DNA from: Tsukamurella sp. M9C
GTDB lineage: Bacteria > Actinomycetota > Actinomycetes > Mycobacteriales > Mycobacteriaceae
Reading direction: 5' to 3'
NCBI RefSeq assembly: GCF_020169415.1
Contig: NZ_JAIULG010000003.1
Coordinates: 1-64,000, forward strand
Length of the DNA: 64,000 bases
Positions 27,301-36,435 of the stretch are shown piece by piece. Both the position numbers and the translations under genes were made by a program. A model generated the notes under the pieces. The model worked only from the letters and a program-made list of their open reading frames with translations. It was not told the origin of the DNA and did no database searches. How positions within the stretch are numbered: the stretch's first letter is position 1; the number at the start of each line of letters is the position of its first letter.

Positions 27301-30300
27301 CAGACCGCCGGCCGGGCGCCCCGCACCGACCGCGAGCGGCTCCTCTGCGCGGTGGTCGCCGCCGCGTTCGACGTCCCCGAGGTGAGCGTCGACGACGACT
27401 TCTTCAGCCTGGGCGGCGACAGCATCAGCGCCATCACGGTGTGCAGCGAGCTCCGAGCCCAGGGGCTCGACGTGCGACCGCGGGACTTCCTCTCCGGCAG
27501 CAGCTTCGCGACGCTGGCCGCCGGCGCCGCCGAGACCGCCGCGCTGGACGAGGGCCCCGTCGTCCCCGCCGAGGGCGAGTTCCCCGCGCCGCCGATCGTC
27601 GCCGCCCTGCTGGATCTCAACCCGGACCCGCGGGACATCGCGGGCTACGCGCAGTGGATCGCCCCCGAGCTGCCCGTCGGGGCCACGCTCGAGACGGTCC
27701 GGACGGCACTGCAGGCAGTCGTCGCCGCGCATCCCGCACTGCGGCTGCGTCTCTCGGGCTCGACGACGCTCACGATCGACGAGGCGGCTCCGCCCGTCGA
27801 GGTCACCGAGGGCCACGGCACCGTCGAATCCGTGGCGGCCGAGCTCGCCGCAGAACTCGACCCCGCCGCCGGTGCCGTGCTGCGCGCGCGGATCGTGCGC
27901 GGCGACGACGCCCCGGACCGGCTGGTCCTGGTGGTCCACCACCTCGCCGTCGACGGCGTCTCCTGGCGCGTGCTGCTGCAGGACCTCCCGCAGGCGCACC
28001 GGGACGCGGCCGCTGGCCGCGCGCCCGCCGTCCGCGCCGAGGCGACGCCCTGGCGCGCGCACGCCCTGGCCCTCGCCGAACAGGGCGAGCGCGGCACGTA
28101 CCGAGGCGAAGTCGACCTGTGGCGGGCGACGATGGACGACGCCGAACGGCTCGGCGGGCGGCTGCTCGACCCGGCCGTCGACCGCGTCGCCACCGCGGCG
28201 GTCACCCGAACCCGGACTCCCGCGCCCCTCGCCGAGCCGGTGACCTCCGGGCTGGCACGGGCGTACCGCGCCAATGCCGAGGAGACGCTCCTGGCGGCCC
28301 TCGCCCTGGCGCTCCGACTGCGGCGCCGCCGCGCCGGGCTCGCCCCGCGCGCGGCCGCGGCGGTCACCGTCGAGGGGCACGGCCGCGAGCAGGTGCTGCG
28401 CTCCGCGGATCTCGCCCGGACCGTGGGCTGGTTCACCGTGGAACACCCCGTCCGCCTTCCTGTCCCGCTCGACGACGCGGAGCTCGACGACGCCCTCGCG
28501 GGCGGCGCCGCCGCCGGGCGGCTCGTCCGCGCCGTCAAGGAGGCCCGCCGCGGCGTGCCCGGGCAGGGCATCGGCTACGGCGTCCTCCGGCACTTGGACT
28601 CCGAGGCGGGGCCGCTGGGCGCCGCGCCGGACGTGGTCTTCAACTACCTCGGCCGGTTCGCCGCGCCCGACGACGGCTGGCGGCTCCCCGGCGACACCCC
28701 GTTCGCGGTGCTCGACCCGGCCACGAAGGCGCTCGAGCAGGTGCTCGCCATCAACTGCTTCGACGGCGCCGACGGGCTCACCGTCGAGTGGACCGCCGCG
28801 GGCGGCGTGCTGGACGCCGCCGCGGTCGCCGAGCTGCAGGCCTGCTGGGCCGAGGCCGTGGGCGCGCTCGCCGCGCACGCCGCGCGGATCGGGCCCGACG
28901 GTGGCGGTCTCACCCCGTCGGACCTGCCGCTGGTGACGCTGGACCAGGCCGACATCGATCACCTGGAGCAGGACGGCCCGATCGCCGACGTGCTGCCGGC
29001 GACAGCGCTGCAGGTGGGTCTCGCGTACCACTCGCAGGTGTTGGCCGAGGGCGAGCCCGACGTCTACACGGTGCAGGCCGCGACGTACCTCGACGGCCCC
29101 GTCGACCCCGACCGGATGGCGGCCGCGGCGGCGGAGCTGCTGCGCCGAGTGCCCTCGCTGCGCACCCGGCTGGGCTACACGGCCTCGTCCGACGTGGTGC
29201 AGGTGATCCCGGAGACGGTGCGCCCCGACTTCACGTTCGTCGACGTCGCGGACCGCGAGGATCCGGCGGCGGCGTTCGCCGCGGTCGCCGCGGCCGAGCA
29301 GGCCCGCCGCTTCGACCCGTCGACGGCGCCGCTCATCCGGTTCCTGCTGTGCCGCACCGGCCCCGACCGGCACCGGCTGGCGCTCACCAATCACCACTCG
29401 CTACTCGACGGCTGGTCCATGCCGATCGCGGGCCGCACCCTGCTCGCGATCTACGCGGAGCTGGGCGGCGGCCCGGCCGCACCGGCGTCGGCGCCACTCG
29501 ACGGCTATTACCGCTGGCGCGCGGACCGGGACGTCCCCGCCGCCCGCGCGGCGTGGGCCGACGAGATGGCCGGCCTGGAGGCGCCGACGCTGCTGGCGCC
29601 CACCGGTTCCGGTGCCGCCGACGCCGCGCCGGAGCGCATCCTCGTCGAGCTCGACGACGACCTGACCCGCGGCCTCGCCGAGCTGGCGCGCACCCGCGGC
29701 GTCACGCTGACCAGCGTGCTGCACACCGCGTGGGGACTGCTCCTGGGCCGGCTGACCGGCCGCCGCGACGTGGTCTTCGGCTGCCCCGTCTCGGGCCGCC
29801 CGGTGGAAGTGCCCGACGTGGGCACGATGGTCGGGCAGCTCGGCGAGTCCATCGCGATCCGCGTGCGGGCCACGCCGGAGCAGCCGGTCGGCGAGGTCCT
29901 CGCCGACGTGCACCGCCGCGCCCTCGCGCTCTCCGACCACCATCACCTCGGCCTCGTCGAGATCACCCGCGCCGCAGGGCTCGGCGATCTCTTCGACACG
30001 ATGGTCGTCACCGAGAACTTCCCGCTCTCCGACCGCAGCGTGCAGCCGGTCGAGCCCGGCCTCGACCTCACGGGCGTCGACATCACGGACGCCACCCACT
30101 ATCCGCTCACCGTGGTCGTCCTCCCCGGCGAGCGCCTCACCCTGGGCCTGGGCTACCGCACCGACGTGCTCGCCGAGGACACCGTGCGCGCCTACGGCCG
30201 GTGGCTCACCGCGGTGCTGCGCGCCGTGGTCGCCGCGCCGGACACCCCGGTCGGGGCGATCGGCACGCTGCCGGCCGACGAGCGGGCCGCGATGCTGGCG

Positions 30301-32934
30301 CTGGGCGACGTGCCCCTGCGCGGCGCGTACGGGCCGCTGCTCGAGGAGTTCGGCGCGCACGTCGCCGCGACGCCCGACCACCCCGCCGTGGTCTGCGACG
30401 ACGAGCAGCTGACCTACCGCGAGCTGGACGAGGCCGCGAACCGGATCGCCCACCGCCTGCTGGCCGACGGGGTGCGGCAGCAGGACGTGGTGGCGGTCTT
30501 CGCCGAGCGCGGACTGCCCTGGTACGTCGCGGTCTTCGGCGTGCTCAAGGCGGGCGCGGTGTACCTGCCGCTCGATCCTTCGTATCCCGCGGCGCGGCTG
30601 CAGTTCCTCCTGGAGGACGCGGCACCGTCGGCCGTGCTGACGTGCGGCGCGATCCCGGAGGCGACCACGGCCTCCGTGCCCGACGGGGTGCCCGTGCGCG
30701 CGGTGGACCCGTGGGACGTCGCCGGCGAGGCGACCGATCCGGCGCACGCGCGGGAGGGCCTCACGCCGGACGCCCTGGCGTACATCATCTACACCTCCGG
30801 CACCACGGGCCGGCCGAAGGGCGTCGCGGTGAGCCACCGCGGCCTGCCCGATCTGATGGCCTTCGTGATGGAGGCGCTGGGATTCCGCGCCGACGAGCGG
30901 GTGCTGCAGACCGGCTCCCCGAGCTTCGACATCTCCGTGCTGCAGGTCCTCGGCCCGCTCATGGCGGGCGCCACCTCCGTGATCGCGCCCGACGCCGTGC
31001 GCGTTCCCGGCGACGAACTGCTGGAGTACATCGAGCGGCAACGGGTCTCGGTGATCAACCTGCTGCCCTCCTTCCTGGCGGCGATGCCGGACCACGCCGA
31101 GGTGGACCCGTCGGTGATCTTCATGGTGGGCGCCGAGCGCCTCGACCCGGAGCTCGCGGACCACTGGGGGCGGGGCCGGCGCGCCCTGTTCAACTGCTAC
31201 GGCCCGACCGAGGCGACGATCAACGCCGTCACCTGGCGGTACGAGCCCGACGACCCGGGCCCCCTGCCCATCGGCCGGCCGGACCCGAACCTGCCCTGCT
31301 ACGTGCTCGACGAGGGGCTCAACCCGGTGGGGACGGGCGTGCTCGGCGAGCTGTACCTCGCGGGCGACTCGCTGGCCCAGGGCTACCTGCACCGCCCGGA
31401 CCTCACCGCGGCGACCTTCGTGGCGAACCCCTTCGGAGAACCCGGATCCCGGATGTACCGCACCGGCGACCTGGTGGCGTGGCGGGAGGACGGCAACCTC
31501 TCCTTCCACGGCCGCGCCGACCACCAGGTGAAGATCCGCGGCCTGCGGATCGAGCTGGGCGAGATCGAGACCGCCCTCGCGCGGCAGCCCGGCGTGCGCG
31601 CCGCGGCCGTGCTGGTGCGCGGCGACCGGCTCGTCGGCTACCTGGTCCGCAACGACGGCGCGCAGCCCGATCCCGAGGCGATCCGCACCGCGCTGGGCGC
31701 GGAACTCCCCGCGCACATGGTGCCCGCGGCCTACGTGGTCCTGGACCGGCTCCCCCTGGGCCCCACCGGCAAGCTGGATCGGGACGCCCTGCCGGAGCCC
31801 GCGGCGCGGGCCGACACCGGCCCCGACCGGGAGCCCGCGACCGCGGCCGAGGCGGCGCTCCTCGCCGTCTTCCGCGAGCTGCTGGACACCGAGGAGGTAC
31901 GGCTGTCGGACGACTTCACCGAGCTGGGCGGCGACTCGCTCATCTCCCTGCAGGTGGTGTCCCGGGCGCGTCGCCTCGGCTTCGAGCTCAGCGCGCGCGA
32001 CGTGCTGGAGGGTCGCTCGATCGCCGGGATCGCCGCGCGCGCGGTGGAATCCGCGGCGCCGGACGCCCCGGCGGGCAGCGACTTCGAGCAGTTCCTCGAC
32101 GTACTGAGGCTCGGCGGGACCGACGCTCCGGACGTCTTCACCGGGCGCCACCCTGCCAAGGTCGGCGTGCACACCTTCGGCGGCCAGATCCTGGCGCAGG
32201 CGATCGTGGCCTCGGCAACGACGCTCTCCGCCGCGGCCCTGCCGCTGCACGCCGCGCACACCCACTTCGTCGAACTCGGAACGGTCACGGAGGATCTCAC
32301 CTATCGCGTGACCCGCCTGCGCGACGGCCGGACCACCGCGAACCGGCAGGTCACCGTCGAACAGGACGGACGGATCCTGGCGGTCATGACGCTCGCCTAC
32401 CAGGCGGACGCCTCGAACCCGCTGGAGCACACCGAAGCCGCGCCGGCGGCCGGCGATCCCCTGGCCCTGCCCACGATGGCGGAGCGGTTCGCCGGGCACG
32501 AGTCGCGGCTGCGCGCCCTCGTCGACGCCTCGCACCCGATCGAGATACGGTTCGCGTCGGATCCGGTGTGGGACAAGCGGGACGCCGAAGGCGCCGATAG
32601 CCGGAACCTGGTGTGGATGCGCGCCGACGGTGCGCTGCCCGACGATCAGGTGCTCCACGACGCCGCCCTGGCGTGGGCGTCCGACCTCACCGTGCAGGAC
32701 CCGATCATCGCCCGGCACGGCCTGGCGTGGGGGTACGACCGGGTCGGCGCGGCGACGCTGAACCAGTCGCTCTGGTTCCACCGGCACACCCGGTTCGACG
32801 AGTTCCACCTGCTGGTCGTGGACTCCCCCGTCGCCCGCAGCGGCCGGGGCCTGTCCACCGGGCACTTCTACGCCGGCGGCGAGCTGGTCGCCACGGTGAC
32901 CCAGGAGGCGATGGTGCAGGTGCTCCCGGACTGA
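24385..32934 (+). CDS. Two-module siderophore NRPS ending in a TesB-type hotdog thioesterase
   Basis: The start is GTG 24385 after CAGGAG, giving 2849 residues. An EntF-like starter condensation domain (residues ~20-430; [10 protein letters not shown] at ~157) comes first. Adenylation 1 (A3 [10 protein letters not shown] ~630), carrier 1 (LGGDSIS, Ser1013) and an epimerisation domain ([10 protein letters not shown] at ~1185, [17 protein letters not shown]) follow. Then come condensation 2 (HHSLLDGWS at ~1670), adenylation 2 ([10 protein letters not shown] ~2135) and carrier 2 (LGGDSLI, Ser2518). The last ~290 residues lack GxSxG and instead read as acyl-CoA thioesterase II (TesB): [60 protein letters not shown]. 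My reading of the specificity residues is DADDIGVVDK (acidic, suits a basic residue) and DILNFVCINK (resembles hydroxyornithine codes). Product inferred: DHB - D-basic residue - formyl-hydroxyornithine. Confidence 0.93.
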   Translation: MTLAEAAPSPASAGTDAPILLPLTAAQHGIWNAQRLEPDSPYYVVGDVLEIVGGRAVDLGALRTAITRTVAEAGSLRLRVVETEDGPRQWIDDGTVSEPIVVDLRGEPDPRAEAEAAVAAERARLAAHCTAMTDRDLFAFRILRLSDTEVWYTQLGHHLVFDGYSAAMLSRRVAAHYTALIGGAEPPKSPFGSFVEFVAADQEYRASERHEADRAYWRDELTPLPEPPERPGFDGPASEVLTARTELSPEIFDALRRVADESGTTWGEALIACYAAFLHRSLGESDVVFAMPLMCRSGGVALRTPAMAVNVLPLRLPVRADDRLADLSARVAETMRRMRAHQRYRGEDLPRDLGSPTVGALLHGRGINLKAFDLTLDFAGSAGTMRNVAGGPPEDYGLSVIPTGNGGLLVGFEVDARSATHEQVQGRLDAVVTLITELASPAAPALGEVELLPAGLRETLIERSRTPESAHPAQDVPAALEAQARRDPAALALVHGDDRLTFGELADRVHRTSRLLRAEGAGADDVVALALPRGVDLVVAILAVLDAGGAYQYLDPAHPAARHAELVADSRPVLLVGVTGSAAPEGIPQLRLDDPAIGARLDELSGAPLSESELAAPRDPDHLAYVIHTSGSTGRPKGVAARTGGLTSLLRHHRATLADLATARDAERRLRCAHTYSFSFDASLDQLLWLLSGHALHLYSTETARDADALLAAYRADRIDVVDTTPSMAAPLIDGGLLDGEHRPSLLILGGEATGPALWRRIAAAGVPAVNVYGPTEAAVDATTAVVAGETPVIGRAVPGTAAYALDGALQPVRDREIGELYLAGPHLARGYLNLPAATAERFVADPFGEPGSRMYRTGDRVRWAGDGGYEYLGRGDGQVKIRGYRIELAEVETALAAVSGVTSAAAVVRTDAGRDRLVGYVTGSVTADGVRAALGESVPDHMVPSAVVVLDELPVTINGKLDRAALPAPAVQTAGRAPRTDRERLLCAVVAAAFDVPEVSVDDDFFSLGGDSISAITVCSELRAQGLDVRPRDFLSGSSFATLAAGAAETAALDEGPVVPAEGEFPAPPIVAALLDLNPDPRDIAGYAQWIAPELPVGATLETVRTALQAVVAAHPALRLRLSGSTTLTIDEAAPPVEVTEGHGTVESVAAELAAELDPAAGAVLRARIVRGDDAPDRLVLVVHHLAVDGVSWRVLLQDLPQAHRDAAAGRAPAVRAEATPWRAHALALAEQGERGTYRGEVDLWRATMDDAERLGGRLLDPAVDRVATAAVTRTRTPAPLAEPVTSGLARAYRANAEETLLAALALALRLRRRRAGLAPRAAAAVTVEGHGREQVLRSADLARTVGWFTVEHPVRLPVPLDDAELDDALAGGAAAGRLVRAVKEARRGVPGQGIGYGVLRHLDSEAGPLGAAPDVVFNYLGRFAAPDDGWRLPGDTPFAVLDPATKALEQVLAINCFDGADGLTVEWTAAGGVLDAAAVAELQACWAEAVGALAAHAARIGPDGGGLTPSDLPLVTLDQADIDHLEQDGPIADVLPATALQVGLAYHSQVLAEGEPDVYTVQAATYLDGPVDPDRMAAAAAELLRRVPSLRTRLGYTASSDVVQVIPETVRPDFTFVDVADREDPAAAFAAVAAAEQARRFDPSTAPLIRFLLCRTGPDRHRLALTNHHSLLDGWSMPIAGRTLLAIYAELGGGPAAPASAPLDGYYRWRADRDVPAARAAWADEMAGLEAPTLLAPTGSGAADAAPERILVELDDDLTRGLAELARTRGVTLTSVLHTAWGLLLGRLTGRRDVVFGCPVSGRPVEVPDVGTMVGQLGESIAIRVRATPEQPVGEVLADVHRRALALSDHHHLGLVEITRAAGLGDLFDTMVVTENFPLSDRSVQPVEPGLDLTGVDITDATHYPLTVVVLPGERLTLGLGYRTDVLAEDTVRAYGRWLTAVLRAVVAAPDTPVGAIGTLPADERAAMLALGDVPLRGAYGPLLEEFGAHVAATPDHPAVVCDDEQLTYRELDEAANRIAHRLLADGVRQQDVVAVFAERGLPWYVAVFGVLKAGAVYLPLDPSYPAARLQFLLEDAAPSAVLTCGAIPEATTASVPDGVPVRAVDPWDVAGEATDPAHAREGLTPDALAYIIYTSGTTGRPKGVAVSHRGLPDLMAFVMEALGFRADERVLQTGSPSFDISVLQVLGPLMAGATSVIAPDAVRVPGDELLEYIERQRVSVINLLPSFLAAMPDHAEVDPSVIFMVGAERLDPELADHWGRGRRALFNCYGPTEATINAVTWRYEPDDPGPLPIGRPDPNLPCYVLDEGLNPVGTGVLGELYLAGDSLAQGYLHRPDLTAATFVANPFGEPGSRMYRTGDLVAWREDGNLSFHGRADHQVKIRGLRIELGEIETALARQPGVRAAAVLVRGDRLVGYLVRNDGAQPDPEAIRTALGAELPAHMVPAAYVVLDRLPLGPTGKLDRDALPEPAARADTGPDREPATAAEAALLAVFRELLDTEEVRLSDDFTELGGDSLISLQVVSRARRLGFELSARDVLEGRSIAGIAARAVESAAPDAPAGSDFEQFLDVLRLGGTDAPDVFTGRHPAKVGVHTFGGQILAQAIVASATTLSAAALPLHAAHTHFVELGTVTEDLTYRVTRLRDGRTTANRQVTVEQDGRILAVMTLAYQADASNPLEHTEAAPAAGDPLALPTMAERFAGHESRLRALVDASHPIEIRFASDPVWDKRDAEGADSRNLVWMRADGALPDDQVLHDAALAWASDLTVQDPIIARHGLAWGYDRVGAATLNQSLWFHRHTRFDEFHLLVVDSPVARSGRGLSTGHFYAGGELVATVTQEAMVQVLPD

Positions 32935-32955
32935 CCTCGGGGAGCGGGAACGCGA

Positions 32956-32992
32956 ACAGCCGCGGCCGGAGTGATATCCGGGCCGCGGCTGT
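32956..32992. terminator. Bidirectional terminator after the NRPS
   Basis: Bases 32956-32967 pair perfectly with 32981-32992 (12 bp), and the 13-base loop can form three further pairs (32968-32970 with 32977-32979). It lies between the convergent stop codons of the NRPS and the second binding lipoprotein. Confidence 0.7.
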
Positions 32993-33007
32993 CGCGTTGT
33001 GGAGCCG

Positions 33008-33994
33008 TTACTTCTTGAACATCTTCTCGACGACGTCGAGCGTGGCGATGGCCTTGTCGAAGTCGGGGCGCTGCACCCAGTAGGGCAGGTCGAAGGCCCG
33101 GTTCGCGGCGAAGGCCGGGAGCGAGGCGTAGACCGGCTGCGAACGCAGCGAATCCGCGGTGAAGGTCTGGCCGCTGAAGCCCACGATGAAGACCGAGGGC
33201 TGCGTCACCGTGCTGGGCAGCGCCTCCTGGGTGATCTCGTAGGAGTCGCCACCGGCGGTGTACGGCTTGAACTTGCCGCTCGCGAAGATCGGCGCGGGCT
33301 CGATGCCGAGCTTGGCGAACTCGGCGGGCACGCCGCGGTTCTCGATCAGGCCGTAGGCCTTGCCCTGCGCGGTCATCGACAGGAAGGCCACGGGGCCGGG
33401 GGGCGGCGTGATGGCGGCCTTGACCTGCGCGACGCGGTCGTCGTACTTCTTCACGGCGTCCTGGTAGACCTGCGGCTGGTCGAAGGCCTTGGCCAGGAAC
33501 TCGAACTGCTGGTTCCAGCTCTCCAGCTTGTTGTCGACCACCAGCGTCGGCGCGATGGCCTTGAGCCGGTCGTAGGCGTCGCCCGTCTGCTTGAACGGGA
33601 AGCCGAGGCCGCCGCCGACGATGAGGTCGGGCTTCTCCGCCGCGATGGCCTCGATGTCGTAGCCACCGGCGGGCCAGTGCATGAACTTCGTGCCGGCCTT
33701 GGTGAAGTCGTCCTTCCAGGCGTCGAAGGGCTGGGCCTTCGCGGGATCACGATCGGTGTACTCGGTGACCATCGCGGTCACGGGGAGGCCGAGGTCGTAG
33801 AGGTAGCCCGCGAGGTTGTAGTTGAGCAGCACGACGCGCTTCGGCTTGACGGGGATCGTGATGTCCCCCTTCACCGTGCTGACGGTGCGCGTCGCGGACG
33901 CCTCGGTGCCGGAGTCGGTCGAACCGCCCCCGCAGCCGGCGACCAGGCCGACGGCGCACAGGATGGCGACGAGGTATCGCACGTGCTTGGCCAT
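33008..33994 (-). CDS. Second iron-siderophore substrate-binding lipoprotein
   Basis: The 328-residue protein carries a canonical lipobox (LVAGC, Cys at about 21) after a short signal, then a FecB/FepB-type fold: GDITIPVKPKRVVLLNYNLAGYLYDLG, IEAIAAEKPDLIVGGG, and a C-terminal lobe ending in DFDKAIATLDVVEKMFKK. It is not closely similar to the binding protein at 21249 by eye, so the locus encodes two different receptors. They may recognise the native ferric siderophore and a breakdown product or foreign siderophore. An IdeR-like box lies 24 bases upstream of its ATG. As with the other receptor, no cognate permease gene is nearby. Confidence 0.88.
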   Translation of the reverse strand: MAKHVRYLVAILCAVGLVAGCGGGSTDSGTEASATRTVSTVKGDITIPVKPKRVVLLNYNLAGYLYDLGLPVTAMVTEYTDRDPAKAQPFDAWKDDFTKAGTKFMHWPAGGYDIEAIAAEKPDLIVGGGLGFPFKQTGDAYDRLKAIAPTLVVDNKLESWNQQFEFLAKAFDQPQVYQDAVKKYDDRVAQVKAAITPPPGPVAFLSMTAQGKAYGLIENRGVPAEFAKLGIEPAPIFASGKFKPYTAGGDSYEITQEALPSTVTQPSVFIVGFSGQTFTADSLRSQPVYASLPAFAANRAFDLPYWVQRPDFDKAIATLDVVEKMFKK

Positions 33995-34017
33995 GAACTA
34001 GCCCTTTCTCAGGATAT

Positions 34018-34036
34018 TTAGGACAGGCTTATCAAA
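34018..34036. promoter_or_regulatory. IdeR/DtxR-like iron box upstream of the second binding lipoprotein
   Basis: TTAGGACAGGCTTATCAAA agrees with the IdeR consensus at 14 of 19 positions and lies 24 bases before the leftward start at 33994. It is the first of two such boxes in this 125-base divergent region. Confidence 0.65.
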
Positions 34037-34078
34037 GCATATAAAGGCGCTGACGCGGCACCCCACCCCACTCATCGA

Positions 34079-34097
34079 TGAGGTTAGGGTAACCAAA
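34079..34097. promoter_or_regulatory. Strong IdeR/DtxR-like iron box upstream of the membrane protein at 34120
   Basis: TGAGGTTAGGGTAACCAAA matches TTAGGTTAGGCTAACCTAA at 16 of 19 positions, the best iron box in the window, and sits 22 bases before the ATG at 34120. It implies that the uncharacterised membrane protein is strongly iron-repressed. Confidence 0.78.
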
Positions 34098-34119
34098 GCT
34101 TGATCGGTACGGTGGTGCC

Positions 34120-35403
34120 ATGAGCCGCGCAGAGTCCCCCACCCCCGCCGGCACGGTCGCCCGCACCGTCGCGCTCGCCGTCGCCGGCCTCGTCCTGGTC
34201 CTGTTCACGGCCGCCGTCCTCCTCTCCCAGATCTTCGCCGCGGTCTCCGCGGCGTCGGTGTTCACACCGGTCTGGCGGGCGATCGGCACCGTCGGGGCCC
34301 TGGTCACCGGCAGCGACCCAGCCCCCGTCGACGTGGCCACCGGCAGCGATCTCACCTGGGCCTGGCAGTTCCACGCGGGCGCACTGGTCATCGGCGTCGT
34401 CGCGGGCCTCGGCTGGGGCGCGCTCGCCGTGCGGTCCGGCACGCGGGGAGCGGCGGGCGTCGACCGCGCCGCCCGCGTGCTCCGCGCGATCGCCTGCGCC
34501 GTGCTCGCGGTCGCGATGCTGCTCTACGGCCTGGCCAAGGTGATCCCCGCGCAGATGGGCCACATGAACCTGCCCGCGTACCAGCTGCAGGCCGTCGGCG
34601 ATACGGAGCCCTTCTCCCTGCTCTGGGGGTACATGGCCGCCTCGACGCCCTACACGGTGGTCACCGGCGCGATCGAGCTCACCGCCGGCCTGCTGCTGGT
34701 CGTTCCACGCACCCGCCTCGCCGGGGCGCTGCTCTCGGTCGTCGCGCTCACCCAGATCGTTCTCCTCAACCTGTTCTACGACGTCCCGGTCAAGCTGCTC
34801 GCCGCCGAGCTCCTGGTGATCGCCCTGGTCCTGGTGTTCCCGTACCGCGGCGAGCTAGTGCGCGCCGTCCTCCCCGCCACGGCCTCGCCCGCGCGACGCA
34901 CCGGAACCGTGGCCGCCGCCGTCCTCGCCGTGGTCCTCATCGCCGCCACCGTCGCCGGGAACCTGGCGCGGGTGGACACGATGAACACACCGCGTGACCC
35001 GCGCGACGGGGTCTGGCGGGCCACGGCCCTCACGATCGACGGTGCGCCCGCCCTCGCCACGGGCGATGCGGGCCCCGTCTGGACGTCGATCGCGATCACC
35101 CTGCGCGGCACCGCGGACCGTCCGGCGAAGGGATCGGCGCAGGACAGCCTGGTCACCCAGACCCCCGACGGTGCCGTTACCGCCTGGGGACTGCGGGCCG
35201 ACGGCGACCGGTTCACCGTGCGCCGGGGCGCCGGCGCCGCACCCGTCGATCTGCAGGTCACGACGGTGCCTGACGGGCTGCGGCTGTGCGGCACCGTCGA
35301 CGGACGGCGGCTCGACGCGCGGTACGAGCGGCGCTCCCTGGAACGGCATCACGACATCCGCTTCGTGCAGGCCCCCTTCGATCGCACGCGCCCTCGGCTC
35401 TAG
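34120..35403 (+). CDS. Iron-regulated DoxX-like membrane protein with C-terminal soluble domain, unknown function
   Basis: I do not recognise a characterised family. The 427 residues contain about six to seven hydrophobic spans (around 16-40, 83-105, 125-145, 180-197, 200-225, 228-243 and 265-288). The third carries LLYGLAKVIPAQMGHMNLPAYQL, reminiscent of DoxX-like proteins. After the last span comes a soluble region of about 130 residues with alternating polar/hydrophobic strands (VWRATALTIDG, WTSIAITLRG, AVTAWGLRADGDRFTVRRG, LRLCGTVDGRRLDARYERR), which looks like a small beta-barrel and should face outward. The strong IdeR-like box and the siderophore neighbourhood suggest a role in iron uptake or in sparing iron in a redox membrane system. 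Confidence 0.7.
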   Translation: MSRAESPTPAGTVARTVALAVAGLVLVLFTAAVLLSQIFAAVSAASVFTPVWRAIGTVGALVTGSDPAPVDVATGSDLTWAWQFHAGALVIGVVAGLGWGALAVRSGTRGAAGVDRAARVLRAIACAVLAVAMLLYGLAKVIPAQMGHMNLPAYQLQAVGDTEPFSLLWGYMAASTPYTVVTGAIELTAGLLLVVPRTRLAGALLSVVALTQIVLLNLFYDVPVKLLAAELLVIALVLVFPYRGELVRAVLPATASPARRTGTVAAAVLAVVLIAATVAGNLARVDTMNTPRDPRDGVWRATALTIDGAPALATGDAGPVWTSIAITLRGTADRPAKGSAQDSLVTQTPDGAVTAWGLRADGDRFTVRRGAGAAPVDLQVTTVPDGLRLCGTVDGRRLDARYERRSLERHHDIRFVQAPFDRTRPRL

Positions 35404-35420
35404 TGGCACAGTGGTCTTCC

Positions 35421-36347
35421 ATGGAGCTACGCATCTTCGTCGAACCCCAGCAGGGAGCCACCTACGCCGACCAGCTCGCCGTCGCGCGGACCGCGGAGGA
35501 GACCGGATTCGGGGCCTTCTTCCGGTCGGATCACTACGTGGCGATGAACGTCGACGGGGCGCCCGGCCCCACCGATTCGTGGATCACCCTCGGCGCGATC
35601 GGCCGTGAGACCTCCACCATCCGCCTCGGCACGCTGGTCACCTCCGCCACGTTCCGGTTCCCCGGACCGCTGGCGATTTCGGTCGCGCAGGTCGACGAGA
35701 TGTCGGGCGGGCGCGTCGAGCTGGGCCTGGGCGCCGGTTGGTTCGCGGAGGAGCACGCCGCGTACGCGATCCCCTTCCCCGACGTGAAGGAGCGCTTCGA
35801 CCGCTTCGAGGAGACCCTCGAGATCGTGACCGGCCTGTGGGAGGCACAGGGTCCCTACACCTTCCGCGGTGAGCACTTCTCGCTCACCGACTCCCCCGCT
35901 CTGCCCAAGCCCGCGCAGAAGCACGTGCCGATCGTGCTCGGCGGCGCCGGCAAGAAGCGCAGCGCCGCCCTGGCCGCGCGCTTCGCCGATGAGTACAACA
36001 CGCCCTTCGTGCCCGTCGCCGAGGCCGCCGCGGTGTGGGCCCGGGTCGACGCCGCCGCCGTCGCCGCGGGGCGGGACCCGCAGTCGATCATCAAGTCCGC
36101 CGCGCAGGTGGTGTGCGGCGGTTCGGACGAGGCGACCGTCGCGCGGCGGGCCGCGACCATCGGCCGCGAGCTGCCCGAGCTGCGGGAGAACGGGCTCACC
36201 GGCTCGGCCGGCGAGATCGTCGACAAGCTGGGCACCTTCGCCGAGGCCGGCGCCTCGCGGGTGTACCTGCAGGTGCTGGACCAGAGCGACCTCGACCACG
36301 TCGAGTGGATCGGCGCCGAGGTGCTGCCGCAGGTCGCCGACCTGTAG
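35421..36347 (+). CDS. LLM class F420-dependent oxidoreductase
   Basis: The 308-residue protein is a luciferase-like monooxygenase-fold enzyme: LAVARTAEETGFGAFFRSDHYV, LGTLVTSATFRFPGPLAISVAQVDEMSGGRVELGLGAGW, and VPIVLGGAGKKRSAALAARFADEYN are the family blocks. Actinobacterial members of this type use deazaflavin F420 more often than FMN; the substrate is unknown. It starts 17 bases after the iron-regulated membrane gene, so read-through from the IdeR-controlled promoter is possible. Its downstream end is the 22-bp-armed palindrome at 36358. Confidence 0.85.
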   Translation: MELRIFVEPQQGATYADQLAVARTAEETGFGAFFRSDHYVAMNVDGAPGPTDSWITLGAIGRETSTIRLGTLVTSATFRFPGPLAISVAQVDEMSGGRVELGLGAGWFAEEHAAYAIPFPDVKERFDRFEETLEIVTGLWEAQGPYTFRGEHFSLTDSPALPKPAQKHVPIVLGGAGKKRSAALAARFADEYNTPFVPVAEAAAVWARVDAAAVAAGRDPQSIIKSAAQVVCGGSDEATVARRAATIGRELPELRENGLTGSAGEIVDKLGTFAEAGASRVYLQVLDQSDLDHVEWIGAEVLPQVADL

Positions 36348-36357
36348 CCGCTACGCC

Positions 36358-36428
36358 ACCGAAACCGGCCCTCAGCTCGGTCGCGCGGAAGTATTTCCGT
36401 CGAGGACGAGCTGAGGGCCGGTTTCGGT
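36358..36428. terminator. Palindrome with 22-bp perfect arms between convergent genes
   Basis: Bases 36358-36379 pair perfectly with 36407-36428. Inside, 36386-36390 pair with 36395-36399 around a 4-base loop. The element fills the gap between the convergent stops at 36347 and 36436. It is probably a bidirectional terminator, with the same two-storey design as 985-1058. Confidence 0.7.
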
Positions 36429-36435
36429 ACGCAGA

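Noticed and set aside
24355-32865. Two very long minus-strand open frames opposite the NRPS (24355-29397 and 29401-32865)
   Set aside because: They are shadows of the NRPS in high-GC sequence: Arg/Gly/Val/His-rich translations with no motifs, while the plus strand has continuous, ordered NRPS domains.
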